DNA of 64,000 nt from Tulasnella sp. 424 (lineage: Eukaryota > Basidiomycota > Agaricomycetes > Cantharellales > Tulasnellaceae), in assembly GCA_019633425.1 (NCBI GenBank), contig WSUB01000009.1:62001-126000 (forward strand). Direction: 5' to 3'. Numbering within the stretch: the first letter of the stretch is position 1; each line of letters starts with the position of its first letter. The notes beneath the pieces are model-generated. The model was not told the origin of the DNA. It did no database searches and saw only the letters and a list, made by a program, of their open reading frames with translations. The translations under genes were made by a program, and so were the position numbers. Shown piece by piece: positions 10,919 to 22,058 of the stretch.

Positions 10919-13822
10919 TCAGCGTTTTGTCGTACTGGTGAAGAATTTGGCGATTCCTTCTGGTGGCTTCTTCACCTTTGTTGGAGCGCCCTTCTTGTTT
11001 TCCGGCTTTGACTTTGTTTTGCCGATTGCCTTTGGTTTCTTCCGTTGATCTTCATCTTCGCTACTGATGTCAATAACCTCCCTCGCTAAATCTTGAGCGA
11101 CGTGAAAATCCGCATGCTCGGCTTGAAGCTTGCTGAGTGCCTCTGCCTTGTCCTCTGATGGGAGAGCAATCTCTCGCTTGGACAAGGAGAGTGTCTTTTT
11201 GCACCGATCGCATCGAAAGGACGAGGCCGAATCAATCGCTGAGCCTGATGAGGAGGAACCAGCGACCGCCAATGGCTGAGGTGGCGGGCGAGAAGGGCGC
11301 CTCTCTCTGCCACCGACCTGTTCGCCTTCGTCCGAAAGAATCATCTCAGCTTCATCTTCGTCCCGCTTCCGTTTCCCTAGCGCCGCTTCGCTCCTTTGTT
11401 CCGGCACCGTTGAAGCGGCTCGTGTCGCGGAAGGCTTGGATGAGCCAGCGAAAAAGCCTTCGATGCCTTGTTGTCCCGCCTCCATCATCGCAAGCCCATG
11501 GAAACTTAGCGAGATATTACTGATTTTGTACGGCGCGTTTCCGCTAAGCTCCTTAAATAGCTTCTCGGCGGGTTTGAGAATGAGTTCCGGTGTGATGAGT
11601 TTGGCGAATGGCATGGTAACTTGTTTCGACTTGGTGGTGCCGAAAGCTGCGTAAGCGATAACATCAGAGGCTGAGAGTTAGACGAAACATTCCTGAGACC
11701 AGTTGCACCTACCCTGCCGAAAACCGAGAACTAGTGTTTTTGGCCATATGGCCGGGGTGAGCTCCCGTGCCTCTATCAGCCTCAGGCAGAGTTCAGACGA
11801 AAGCACCCGAAGCCAGTGCGTGACTTCTGCAGGTTTAGTTATATTCGGCCGAACGTTTTTTGAAGCGAGCATGCTCTTCGTAGCGACCTTTTCCTTGACT
11901 GGAAGTTTCGTCTGTCAGACGCATTAAATTTTGTTGGACGTTGAGGGTCCGAGTCACCTTCCGTGTGGTCAATTCCCTAAAGGACAAAGAGTGAAGATCA
12001 AAACCTAATATTTTGCGAAGGTTACGAGGGTGGTTGTGTCGTACCCTAAGGATGTTATACACCCAGATGGATTCCTCGCCGAACTTTCGCTGCATGTCGT
12101 CTGGATTCGGAAGGTCTTAGTACAATGTCGCTGCGTTACATCTTAAATGGGCGACGTTACCTAGAGATACCGTCCTAAGGTGAACTCGTCAACAAACTGA
12201 TTCCGGCTAGAAGCTTACCCATACTCACAAAACGTCCCCAACCGTTTTAGCTCCGAACTCATCTGCGAGAGCCTCGCCAAGTTTGCCACCCAGAAACCTG
12301 ATCTAGATCGACCATCTTCATGATTCAGCATAATTGGCTTGGTGGACAACGAATGCAGAGAACTTTACTTTTTGAAATGGCATATAGCGAAGGAATCCAG
12401 GAATGGCGGCGTTCCGTAGAATAGACTGAACGAGATAGATATAAGACTGCTCCAATTCTCAATGAGGCAGAGCACTCACCTGTTGGTCACGCTTCTTGAA
12501 GGATGCGATGAGCTGTACAAATCGTCAGTCACTTGCGATAATCGACCTCGAGACCGGGGGACTTTGCCTTGGCAAGCATTTTGTTTCGTGCAATTCCCTG
12601 GGGTTATTATTAGTCTTCCGGCTGACAGAATACGTTAGGTTGCAGCCCGTACGTACTGCGGAAGTCGTATAGCCGAGTCGGTGTTTAACTTCCATCCTCG
12701 ACTTCATCATGAACTCCGCTCCGATAGAAAGAGCGACGTCATGCCAGGTGGTGACATGGTTCTCGTCCGACTCTTTAGGATCAGCAGACTGTGAAGACGT
12801 AGAGGCATCAGGTAGTGCCTTATCCGGCTCCTCATCGGGGTTTGGAGGGTTGATTGGAACCAGGTTCCCTCTACCCTCCCAAGATACGTCAGGAGGAGGT
12901 GGAAGAGGAGTGTCAAGACCTAAAGGGGCGTCAGGTGGCGGTGACGCAAGGTGAGGAAATCGTTCTAAGATTTCCCTTTTAATGGGCACAGTGAAATCAA
13001 AGAAGGCTGAATGCCTCATGATTAGGGAAACGCCTCAGCTGCGATAAGTTGGCCTTCTCACCCTCATCAATAGAAGCCTTCTCCACTTCGACGCTGGGAT
13101 CCATACATTCCCGGTGTAAATTCAGGATTTTCACCGACTCTCTTCGATAGTGATCCAAAGACACCTAGGGACTGGGAATGGAGCCTCAGCCGCGGAGCAC
13201 GAACTAGGCCCATTTGCCAACCTTATGAGTGTTGACGTCTGGATTTTCCCAGTACCCTGGTTCCAATTCCCCTTCCTAGGTCGATATATCAGAGGTGAGA
13301 GATTCCTATATGAAAGTCAGCTCTCACCTTGAATGTAGCGACGTGGACCAAAACGAGCTCGGGACACTTCTTCCTCGCTTCTGTCACCTGGTGGTAAACA
13401 GGACTTAGATGAATGCGTCATGCGGAGATATGCTAAGAACCAACAGTCTCCATTCTTGTGATTCCAAATTTGCGTGCTGGATAATTAACCGCAATGAGGC
13501 CCTGCCACTGCTGGACTGCCAAAGGTAGTTCTAATGAAGCCACCGCCATAAGTTAATGGCAATTCCCGAAACCTTGAGTACATACCAGGGTCTATATTTA
13601 GACGAACTTGTTCTGCAGCAGCATAGAACGCGTCAAGGTCGCAAAGCGCCACGACACGTCTGGAAAACAAGGCGTCAGAAGCGTCCTTCCGGGTGGGGAA
13701 GGGACCTACAATGGATCCAGAACGCCCATCTTGTTTGTCAAGAGATGACGGTATGTGATAACTGGGTTCAGATCATCGTCCTCGATGGCCTTTTCTTTCC
13801 CTTTGGCCGTGATGCGATCCAT
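10919..13822 (-). CDS. RAD30: DNA polymerase eta (Y family, translesion)
   Basis: The first exon starts MDRITAKGKEKAIEDDD at 13822. Next come VITYRHL and, across an intron, RVVALCDLDAFYAAAEQVR with the first catalytic Asp. The metal-binding SIDE motif is formed by splicing: KASIDE ends at about 13066 and the next exon begins FFDFT, giving SIDEAFFDFT. An insert of about 110 residues, rich in Pro/Asp, precedes WHDVALSIGAEFM and LGYTTSAG, an arrangement also seen in yeast Rad30. The C-terminus keeps a UBZ-type zinc finger (CDRC...HADFH, near 11210-11090), which binds ubiquitinated PCNA, and a terminal GIAKFF that fits a PIP box. It bypasses UV photoproducts in the nucleus. Several introns lie between 11650 and 13650; some borders are uncertain. 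Confidence 0.88.
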
Positions 13823-13932
13823 GTGGGTTGGTGGTTGTTCAAAACGCGTTGCGACCTGGGACTTTGTCACCGTGACGTGCCTTGGTCACACTGTTTCACA
13901 CATCCGGCGGCTACCTATCACCACCAACGACC
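13823..13932. promoter_or_regulatory. 110-bp divergent promoter, polymerase eta / Ubp8
   Basis: Only 110 bp separate the two ATGs (13822 minus, 13933 plus), so both 5' UTRs and both promoters must share this segment. No TATA box is evident. Confidence 0.5.
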
Positions 13933-16226
13933 ATGGACGGAAACTCCACCCCATCGACCGATAGGGCTTCATCGACGGCCTCTCCTCCTATGGAGAGCCA
14001 AATTACTCGGACAGCAAGCTCAGGAGACCTCAAGTTCTCTGTGGACGGGGATGACGGATCTACCCAGACTCTGTCTTCGGATGACGTTGACAACTTCGAC
14101 CAGTGTTCTCACTTGACAGAGTTGCTCGGATCAGCAGAGAAGAAGTCAAAGTGCCTTGAGAAATACAAATCTCTGGTCGTTTGGTCCACCAAATCGCACC
14201 TCCCTCGGCGTTCGACAACCGCCGACACCCGGCCAGCGAAGAGACGGAAGGTTCGTCACGACTGTCCAAAAACACAGCAAGCAATATGAAATCTGTTGGA
14301 ACTAACGAATCGTGCTAGATCCAAGTGGCTGACTGCGATACTTGTGGTACAACGCTTCATCGGCCATTTGTTTGCCTGCTTTGTAACTTCGGTGGTTGCT
14401 GGAAGGAAGGGCACATCCTGGCCCACATGCAGGAGAAGGATCACGGATTCTGTGGGTCCCAAACTTTACGCTATCGCAAGATATTCATGGACCGCTTTTG
14501 AAACGGACAGGTGTCGACACCACATCAGGCCACATCTTCTGCCTTGGCTGTGACGACTTTGTCCAGAACGCGAATTTCGATTCTGTGCACTCGGCAGCTA
14601 CCCTTGCGATCGAAGAAAGGACCACTGGCTTCCAAGGTGACGATAATCCGTTTCTAAGCCGTTTATCGGCAGTGCTGACCGGATAAGCAGAGTCCAAGTC
14701 CAAGAACAAGCGTGTCAACTTCAAGCCCTGGACACCGAGCCACGACGAGAGCAACACAATCCAAAGAAGCTCCTTGATTTCGTGTCAAGGACGGCGAGGC
14801 CTACTCAACTTGGGCTCGACATGCTACATGAACGCAATCCTTCAGACCTTCATTCACAATCCTTTACTCCGAAATCATTTCCTCAGCGACAAACATCCGC
14901 ACAAGTTGTGCAAGAATCTGAACCCTCCGTGTCTGTGCTGCGAGATGGACAAGCTTTTCGCAGAGGTCTGTTATAGCGATGCCTTGAGGGAAGTAAATAC
15001 TGATGCGATTCTATTAGCTGTACTCGGGGTCACAGCCTTACGGGCCTGTGTCATTCTTGCACGCCATGTGGAAAACAGCCGCGGAAGTCTCTGGATACCA
15101 ACAGCAAGACGCCCATGAGTTTTTCATTGCCGCGTTAAATCAAATTCACGCCTCAAGTCGTGGTTCGACCAGCATCTCCTGCGTGTGCGTCGTCCACTCC
15201 ACTTTCGCTGGCCAACTCCAGAGCGATGTCCAGTGCACAAACTGTGGCAACGTAACAACGCAGACCGACTTGGTCCTCGACATCACACTTGATCTTGGAG
15301 GTAAACTGGGGAAAGATGACCACACGCTTGCAGGGTGCCTGAGAAGGTACGTGAGCTCAGCCTTGATCGCGGTCCCGATACAGCCTGCTCACGGATCTGT
15401 AGATTCACGCGTGCGGAGAATTTGGAATCGAGATGCAGCAAATGCGTCAACTCGAGTAATGTACGTTGCACTCCACGTGGGTGATTTGCAATCGGGATAT
15501 GCTCATTGTGGTTCCTGTAGGAGGCTACAAAGCGGCTGAGCATCCGAAAACTACCGCCTGTCCTTTGCTTCACTTTCAAGGTCTATTATAATATCAATTT
15601 CGACCCAGTCCATTGGAAGCTGACCTCTTCCCGGATAGCGGTTCAAACATGACAACACTGCGACCAAGATCGACACGCACATCCGTTTCCCCGCCAACCT
15701 CAACATGGGGCCCTACACGTCTGTTGCAACTGGAGCTAAAGCGTAAGCTACTGGAAAGATTCAAGGGACTGAAGTCGCTGAGCCGGTCGATCCAGAGATC
15801 CTGCACTCCTGGGACCCCCCGCGATGTACGAATATGAACTCTTTGCTGTGGTCAACCATGAAGGACAGGTAAACACCGGTCATTACACCAACTATGCGCG
15901 GTTCGAGGATCAGGTGAGCCTGCACGCCCAAAGATATGGAGTCTAGGTACTAAACGCAGCGCCCATCGACTAGTGGTACCACTTTAACGATGACAAGTAA
16001 GTTGCACCTCCGATGATCCTGCAGCCTTGGATGCTGACGGCCCTTCAGAGTGGCCCCCGCCACATTACGAGATTGCCTCCAATCACGCGCCTATATGTGT
16101 GTCTACGTCAAACGACACCTCGACTACAAGCAGCACCAGATACCGTCTTATATTCTGAAACAGCAGGAAGCTGCTGAGAGAGACCGCCAGAAAGGTGGGG
16201 AAAAGCGACCAAGTAAGACGGTCTGA
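13933..16226 (+). CDS. UBP8: SAGA-type ubiquitin-specific protease (Ubp8/USP22-like)
   Basis: The N-terminal region is Ser/Asp-rich. A ZnF-UBP follows (CDTCGTTLHRPFVCLLC, GGCWKEGHILAHMQ, about 14320-14460). The C19 peptidase core then has the Cys box NLGSTCYMNAILQTF (about 14810), CLCCEMDKLF, QQQDAHEFF, zinc-ribbon cysteines CTNCG and CSKC, RFKHDN (about 15640) and the His box GHYTNYARFEDQ (about 15880). The C-terminus reads AYMCVYVKRHLDYK. It removes ubiquitin from histone H2B within the SAGA coactivator module. About ten introns are present; frame 15594-15720 continues in register after an intron at about 15582-15638. The catalytic Cys and His are both intact. Its start codon is 110 bp from that of polymerase eta. 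Confidence 0.87.
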
Positions 16227-16575
16227 AGTCTTCTCCCGAATGCCCTTGCCATCTTTGGTATTTATTTCGCATCCATCTTTTCGCTGTCATCTTCCCTGTT
16301 CTGGCTGCTTGCTTTTTACGCTGTTCTGGTGTTTTGTACATAATTTAAGAGGGTTCATCGCGGCATCCAAGGTTCTTTTAGAAGGCGGGACTGGTCGGAG
16401 TCTGTCGGCCGGACTGACTCCGGGAATTCTAATGCCATCTAATTTTCCTTCGGTGACTCTCACAACAAGGCACCCCCCCAACTGAGCTACAAGAGGAAGT
16501 TCCCGATTTTTTTCTCGTGTTCAAATTCTTTCCTCTCAATCTCAACTGTCCCCATCCGTCCTCACTCTCCCAAAA
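16227..16575. other. intergenic with tRNA-like A-box motif on minus strand
   Basis: Between Ubp8 and Ilv5. On the minus strand, about 16495-16470 reads TAGCTCAGTTGG, an exact match to the RNA polymerase III A box, preceded by 7 nt that could be an acceptor strand. No B box (GGTTCGANTCC) follows within 80 nt and no cloverleaf folds, so this is at best a degenerate tRNA or tRNA-derived fragment. The remainder includes a pyrimidine-rich leader just before the Ilv5 ATG. Confidence 0.3.
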
Positions 16576-18098
16576 ATGTCTGCCGTCGCCCGCTCCACTC
16601 GTACTGCTCTCCGCGCCGTTGCTCGTTCAGCGGTCGCCCCATCACCCGCTGCTGCTGCAGTTGCGTCCAGGAGCTATTCGCTTCTTGCTCGTGCTGCTAC
16701 GGCTGCTCCCAAGGTCTCACAAACTCAGGTTTGACACGTAGTCAGGTTTGAAACGTTGTGGCGGAGGCTGACATGTCTCTCGGTATCCTCTCTAGTGGGC
16801 ACGAGGCATCAAGACCCTCGACTTTGCTGGGACTAAGGAAGTGGTGTACGAGCGCGCCGACTGGCCTTTGCCAAAACTTCAAGAATACTTTAAGAACGAT
16901 ACTCTGGCGCTCATCGGCTATGGCTCACAAGGCCATGGTCAGGGTCTCAACGCTCGCGATAACGGTCTCAACGTGATCGTCGGCGTGCGGGAAGGCGGTG
17001 AGAGCTGGAAGCTCGCTCAGGAAGACGGTTGGGTAGGTGCCAGCCCGTTCTGTACAGGGTGTCTTATGCTAATGAGATTGGTGTTGTCCGCAACCAGGTT
17101 CCCGGTGAGACCCTCTTCTCCATCGAAGAGGCCATCAAGCGCGGCTCGATCGTCATGAACCTGCTGTCCGACGCCGCTCAGTCCGCTACTTGGTCCGATC
17201 TCGCTCCTCTCATCACCAAGGGCAAGACTCTCTACTTCTCGCATGGATTCTCCGTTGTCTTCAAGGACGATACCAAGGTCGTCCCGCCAACTGATGTCGA
17301 TGTCATCCTTGTCGCTCCCAAGGGCTCTGGCCGAACCGTCCGGACTCTTTTCAAGGAGGGCCGAGGTATCAACTCGTCCATCGCTGTCTGGCAGGACGTG
17401 ACTGGCAAGGCCAAGGAGAAGGCAATTGCTCTTGGCATTGCTGTCGGCTCTGGTTACCTCTACGAGACGACTTTCGAGAAGGAGGTGTACTCGGACCTGT
17501 ACGGAGAGCGTGGTGTGGTAAGCCTAACGATACCTCGGACATGTGTCGTCATGTCTTAACTGTCCCGATTCTCTTCTAGCTTATGGGCGGTATTCAAGGA
17601 ATGTTCAAGGCTCAGTACGAAGTTCTCCGTGCCAACGGCCACTCTCCTTCTGAGGCCTTCAACGAGACCGTCGAGGAGGCTACTCAGTCTCTCTTCCCTC
17701 TGATCGGTCAATACGGGTGGGTGCAGAGAGGCTACGATATACTTCTCAAGCCTGACGAAATTCGGTCATCAGAATGGACTACATGTACGCTGCCTGCTCG
17801 ACTACCGCTCGCCGTGGTGCTCTCGACTGGGCCCCAGTCTTCGAAAAGGCCAACCGGCCCGTGTTCGAGGCGTTGTACAAGTCGGTTCGAGACGGAACTG
17901 AGACTCGCAAATCCCTCGAATTCAACAACCGTAAGACCTACCGTCAAGATTTGGAGAAGGAGCTCAAGGAAATCGATTCTCAAGAGATTTGGAGAGCCGG
18001 TAAGCCAGTTTCTCTGCCATCGTGTTGCCGACACCAGCTCATCGTTGGACCCAGGCAAGACTGTACGTTCTCTGCGTCCCGACTACAAGCAATCGTAA
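16576..18098 (+). CDS. ILV5: ketol-acid reductoisomerase, mitochondrial
   Basis: Starts [20 protein letters not shown], an Arg/Ala/Ser-rich mitochondrial presequence running to about residue 50. The catalytic protein follows: [20 protein letters not shown], the NADPH-binding loop [18 protein letters not shown], then [33 protein letters not shown] and [27 protein letters not shown]. After an intron come [35 protein letters not shown] and the end SLRPDYKQS. It converts acetolactate/acetohydroxybutyrate to dihydroxy acids in valine, leucine and isoleucine synthesis. Introns lie at about 16731-16797, 17031-17098, 17517-17579, 17717-17772 and 18001-18062. Length and motifs match fungal Ilv5. Confidence 0.95.
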
Positions 18099-18377
18099 AT
18101 GTCTCTCTTTGGGGTGTATGGTCTACTTGTATCTATATCGAAAAGTCGGCGAATGTTGTCGAATCTATTCCCTTCGAACTTTTGCATAGTCCTCATGCGC
18201 GTTGTGTACGACGGAAACCCGCTACATCAGGGATCACCACCCTGCTCGCACGTGTCGAAGGCCTCACGTGATCCTATTTTCCACATTTGTTTTCAACCCC
18301 GCATATCACTAGCACCCTTTCGTATTTGCACTCATCGACAGGTGCCAAGTGCGGCTTACGAGGATAATCTCGTCGAC

Positions 18378-19515
18378 ATGAAAAGGGACACATTTGTGGT
18401 AAAGCACTTCTCTTGGGCCGCCAAAGTGTAGCTGATCGTTCCCTAATTCGGTCCAGCTTCCGAGGAGAAGGTTTGGGAGGCCCCTCCCACCGATAGACCC
18501 CTGCCTTGGTGCATATGTCGACCCGACGTTATCGTCGCCTAAGCACGATCTATCAGAACCATCGCCTTTGAGTAACAAGCTCACCCCATCTGATCGCACT
18601 GCACCCCTTGACAGCATTCTTGCAGCCCCTCCTCACTTTCGACGTCCGCTTATCCGCGCCAGGTCACTACAGCCACAATTCCTGCTACCGAATACACCCT
18701 CAAATCAAGATCCACACGTTCCTCTGCCATATACCGAGCCTACGGGCGCTTTGCTTACCTCCGATGATGAACAAGAAATGACCGAGCTGCCACCCGACGT
18801 ATCAGTAGAAGACTTTCTCCAGTCGCTCGTGATCCGCCGATCGCGCAATACAAAGAGGTATAAGCGCATACGAGGCAAAAAAGGACGCCCCGTTGCTAGA
18901 GCTGAGGATGCCGCCCTCCTGATGGACAGTAGCGATCCCATAGCGACGGATACTCCACGCAACTCACAAGAGGAGCTAACGCGCAAGAAGAATGCAGGCC
19001 GCATGCGTAGAGTGTCCTCCACGAAGAATCCTGTGCACCACAGAACGTCCTCGCTTCGAAAGCGCCTTACTCGCGCTGGTGCAGACTCCGGATCCGCTTC
19101 AGACCACCACCACCACCACCACGAGAGCGGCGACTCCCAGGCGCTGGAATTCGCGCCGATTCCCATGGGTTCTCATTTTCGCTCCAGAAAGCTTGATGTG
19201 TGGCGCCTTGTGGACCCTCACGCCCCATTTACCTTTCCAACTCCGTTCTTTTCCACCTCGGTACCTACCTACAACAGACCTCAGGAGCCTCTAAGCCATT
19301 GGGCTGCGGTAGTTTCCGAGAATCGGACAGTCGAAAATCCCGTTATCGTCCCGGAAACTCCGGCGGTTCCACCGCGAGCGCATTGCAAGTTTACTCGTCA
19401 TGTTGCTGCGGCGCTTACGCCGGACTCCGCAGCGCTGTCGTTTGTGCCTCTGAACGAGCACGAAACACAGCTGAAGACGATTCGAGGTGGCACAACCAAG
19501 AATCGAAGCGCATGA
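18378..19515 (+). CDS. unknown basic, disordered protein with natural His6 run
   Basis: Two exons: 18378-18398 encodes MKRDTFV, then an intron with acceptor CAG ending at 18456, then 18457-19515; 359 residues. The frame upstream of 18568 contains no ATG, which supports the 7-codon first exon. The sequence is rich in Arg, Ser and Pro, with a basic patch RRSRNTKRYKRIRGKKGRP and a run of six His (DHHHHHHE, about 19103-19120). A more ordered-looking C-terminal part contains LDVWRLVDPHAPFTFPTPFF. No family was recognised. Basic patches suggest a nuclear protein, but that is a guess. Confidence 0.6.
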
Positions 19516-20204
19516 GTGGCTTTTTTCTCTTAACGGCATAGGTAGTCTTCATTTGTCTCGATATGTCAATAATAGGGGAATGCCGTCGGGACCGGAGTTA
19601 GCGTCCCATTATACGATCAGAAGTAACCCACACCAAGTTCTGCGTGGAGGACAGTAATTAAAGCTCGGAGTTACTGCAAGTCCGACTTCCAGACTTAGCA
19701 GCTGGTGGCGAACTGATCGAGGGGTATCATTAGAAAAGAAGCTGGACCCTCGCTTCCCCTTGAGCCCTCCGGAAATCCAGAATAAACGGAACGAACTTTT
19801 GCTCGGAGCACTATCGGACAACAGGTTCAAGCACAAAGGCAGCTAGTCGCTTTGGGTTGAATATACTGAGGAGGGAAAGCTCGTTCTTCTCAACTTGATT
19901 TTCGTGTCGTGTAGATTTTGGTTTGTCCTTGATTATGGTTTGCTGGATCTGGTCGTTTACGAACGCAACCTCCCCAACCCCTGGACAGATGTGATTGATT
20001 CCGCCGTCCCTTTTCTTTACTGAAACACCGCTTGACGCTCACTCCGAGTAGCCTTCCTCTCCGCACGCGGCCGGCCATATGGGTGAAACACGTGGACCAA
20101 CCGAGCGGACCTCGGCTTCTAAAACCCCGGCATAAGAGACCGGCTACATTGTTTTTACATGCTATTCATTCTACAGTGAAACAAAAAAAACTGGGGGTTT
20201 CATA
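19516..20204. other. intergenic, no gene seen
   Basis: Convergent gap between the unknown gene and severin. Short open frames on the minus strand (19609-19836, 19890-20078) have no recognisable motif or splice-supported extension. Confidence 0.4.
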
Positions 20205-21635
20205 TCAAGCTGGCTGGTATTCAAGAGCCTTGATGAAGTCGGCGGTTTCCCTGCCCTCCGTTTCTCGAACGACAGCTGTCCTGACTGGCAAGGCGTTCTC
20301 CTGCAAGAAACGCTGCGCGTACTGTAGACCCAAGCGTCTTTCTCCGTCGCTGGACTGCGAGCCCACCCAGACGTACAAGACTGGGGTCTGGAATGAAGTG
20401 CAATCTAGGAAAAACAAGTCCGCCGGGGAAAGGTCTTGTTTTGAGGGGCTTGTTCCATTCGACGGCTGCATGGGCGTGAGGGCCATTACGGCGCCACTCG
20501 CGTCGGAGAGCCGATATAGCTTGGGTGGCTGCTGGACAGATGCGGCCACTCCTTCACTGGGCTGTGCCTTTGAGGACGTTGGTTCTAAGCCCAATGCCAG
20601 AAAGAATTTACCTGCGCCTGTTGAGCCTTGATCTAAGGATCGAGTACGTCAGAAAGCGGTGTCGTGTAAATCATGCGGCTTGAAAGTAAAGGTTAATGCG
20701 TACCAAAAACTTGCAAGTCGCATCGTCCCTTGCGGTCTGGATGGTCTGCCAGGCTCTTGGCAAATTCCGCCGCTTTGAACTTTTCGCGACCAACGCTGCC
20801 TACGGTATTAAGTTGCCAGACCTCGGACCCTTTGTCTAGAACATAAACATCGCCGTTTTCGATGGAATTTGGTTGCTTGGGGTCAACCTGACGAATTAGG
20901 ATCGGGGACTTCGCTGGCGACGCTCTAACGCTCGGTGCCGTCTCAGCGTGGATGCGGTAGAGACGAGGTGTCTCGTCGATCGGCGGCTCTTCTACATGAT
21001 GGAATCCCGTAGAGACCCCACCTCTCAGGACGACAAAACGTTTGAAATGGGACCTGAAGCGGATAGATTCGTGCCCCATGACCTCGCGATATTGCACAGG
21101 GGTTCCATGAAGGACGTCGTCCAGCTCCGCGGTCTTGTATGCGGCTGTACCAGCCTCATCCAGCGTGGTGTCCTCTCCAAGCCAAAAATGGAGATCGTAG
21201 GACAAGGTATCGCTGTCTGGGTCATTTTTGTACGTCTATGGATGGGAGATTACCGCCGGAGTTAGTTGAAGGTGCGATGCAAAGGCTTGTCCGATCCTCG
21301 TGATGCCGACGATACTAACATGCAACACGATGTAGGAGTCGCCGGAGAAAAACTCCCCGTAGCGTTGCTTGGGCCATGGCTTGATCGAGAACTTTTCGAC
21401 TCTCCAGACGAGAGTTCCGACGTTTCCCAACTCTGCTGCTTCCCATGCGGGATCTTTCTCGCCAGCTTCTGCACGAACTTTCTTTTCAAGCTTTGACGTT
21501 TCCAGATCAAATGTGTATTAGTTTCTAAGTGCATTGTGGTGTGGAGTGGGGTGATCTCACCTCCCCACCCAAGAGAGCTATATTGCTGTCTTCAAAATTG
21601 TATTTAGTCGGCTTTGTCAGGTGTTCGCCTTCCAT
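20205..21635 (-). CDS. severin/gelsolin-family actin-binding protein
   Basis: Begins MEGEHLTKPTKYNFEDSNIA at 21635. After introns the gelsolin repeats follow: GTLVWRVEKFSIKPWPK, GEFFSGDSYIVLH, TYKNDPDS, YDLHFWLGEDTTLDEAGTAAYKTAELDD, REVMGHESIRFRSHFK, ILIRQVDPKQPNSIENGDVYVLDKG, and in the last exon (20632-20205) FFLDCTSFQTPVLYVWVG and RRLGLQYAQRFLQ. About 370 residues, matching three gelsolin-like modules as in severin/fragmin. The family severs and caps F-actin in a Ca-dependent way in the cytoplasm. Introns separate LLGGE/LEKKVRAEAG (about 21560-21498), IVLH/TYKN (about 21330-21234) and LQVF/DQGS (about 20700-20640). Confidence 0.85.
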
Positions 21636-22058
21636 CTCTGAGGGAAGTGGTCGTAGACTGTGCGATGTACGTCGATGAGGGGGGAGAAGGCGGCTAACCT
21701 CATGACGTAAACCAGTGATCGAACCCGATAAGTGCGAACGGGAGGAAAGAAGTTGATGCTCAGGAGCGGAGCTACAAAGTGAATGACATTGGGAACATGC
21801 GGTCTAATGCTAGGGATGCGTATGGGAATTTTCAAGACAAGCAGAGCGATAATAGGGGAACATGCGTTGGACAACTCGCATGGGGAAGAAAGCCAACGGT
21901 ACCAGAAGAGAACAAAGCCAGAATCAATGGAGATAAGTGTAGATGCCAAAAGACAGAGAACAGTCCCAAGGAGTCCATAAGAAGAGATGAAGCCTGGTAG
22001 AGTGCAACTCAGGCGGAAAGCGTACCTAAAGTGAGGCGCCTTCGCGGTGTGAGCAAAT
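21636..22058. other. intergenic, no gene seen
   Basis: Between the severin start and the bZIP stop. A long minus-strand frame overlaps it (21617-22465) but is hydrophobic and irregular and lies in a different frame from the bZIP gene, so it is treated as chance. Likely severin promoter plus bZIP 3' UTR. Confidence 0.4.

Noticed and set aside
19100..19125. Six consecutive His codons as a sign of a cloning tag
   Set aside because: It lies inside a long natural frame with mixed flanking sequence and no vector-like context; His runs of this length occur naturally.
18705..19166. Minus frame containing a poly-Trp run
   Set aside because: It is the antisense of the His6-coding run in the plus-strand gene at 18378-19515.
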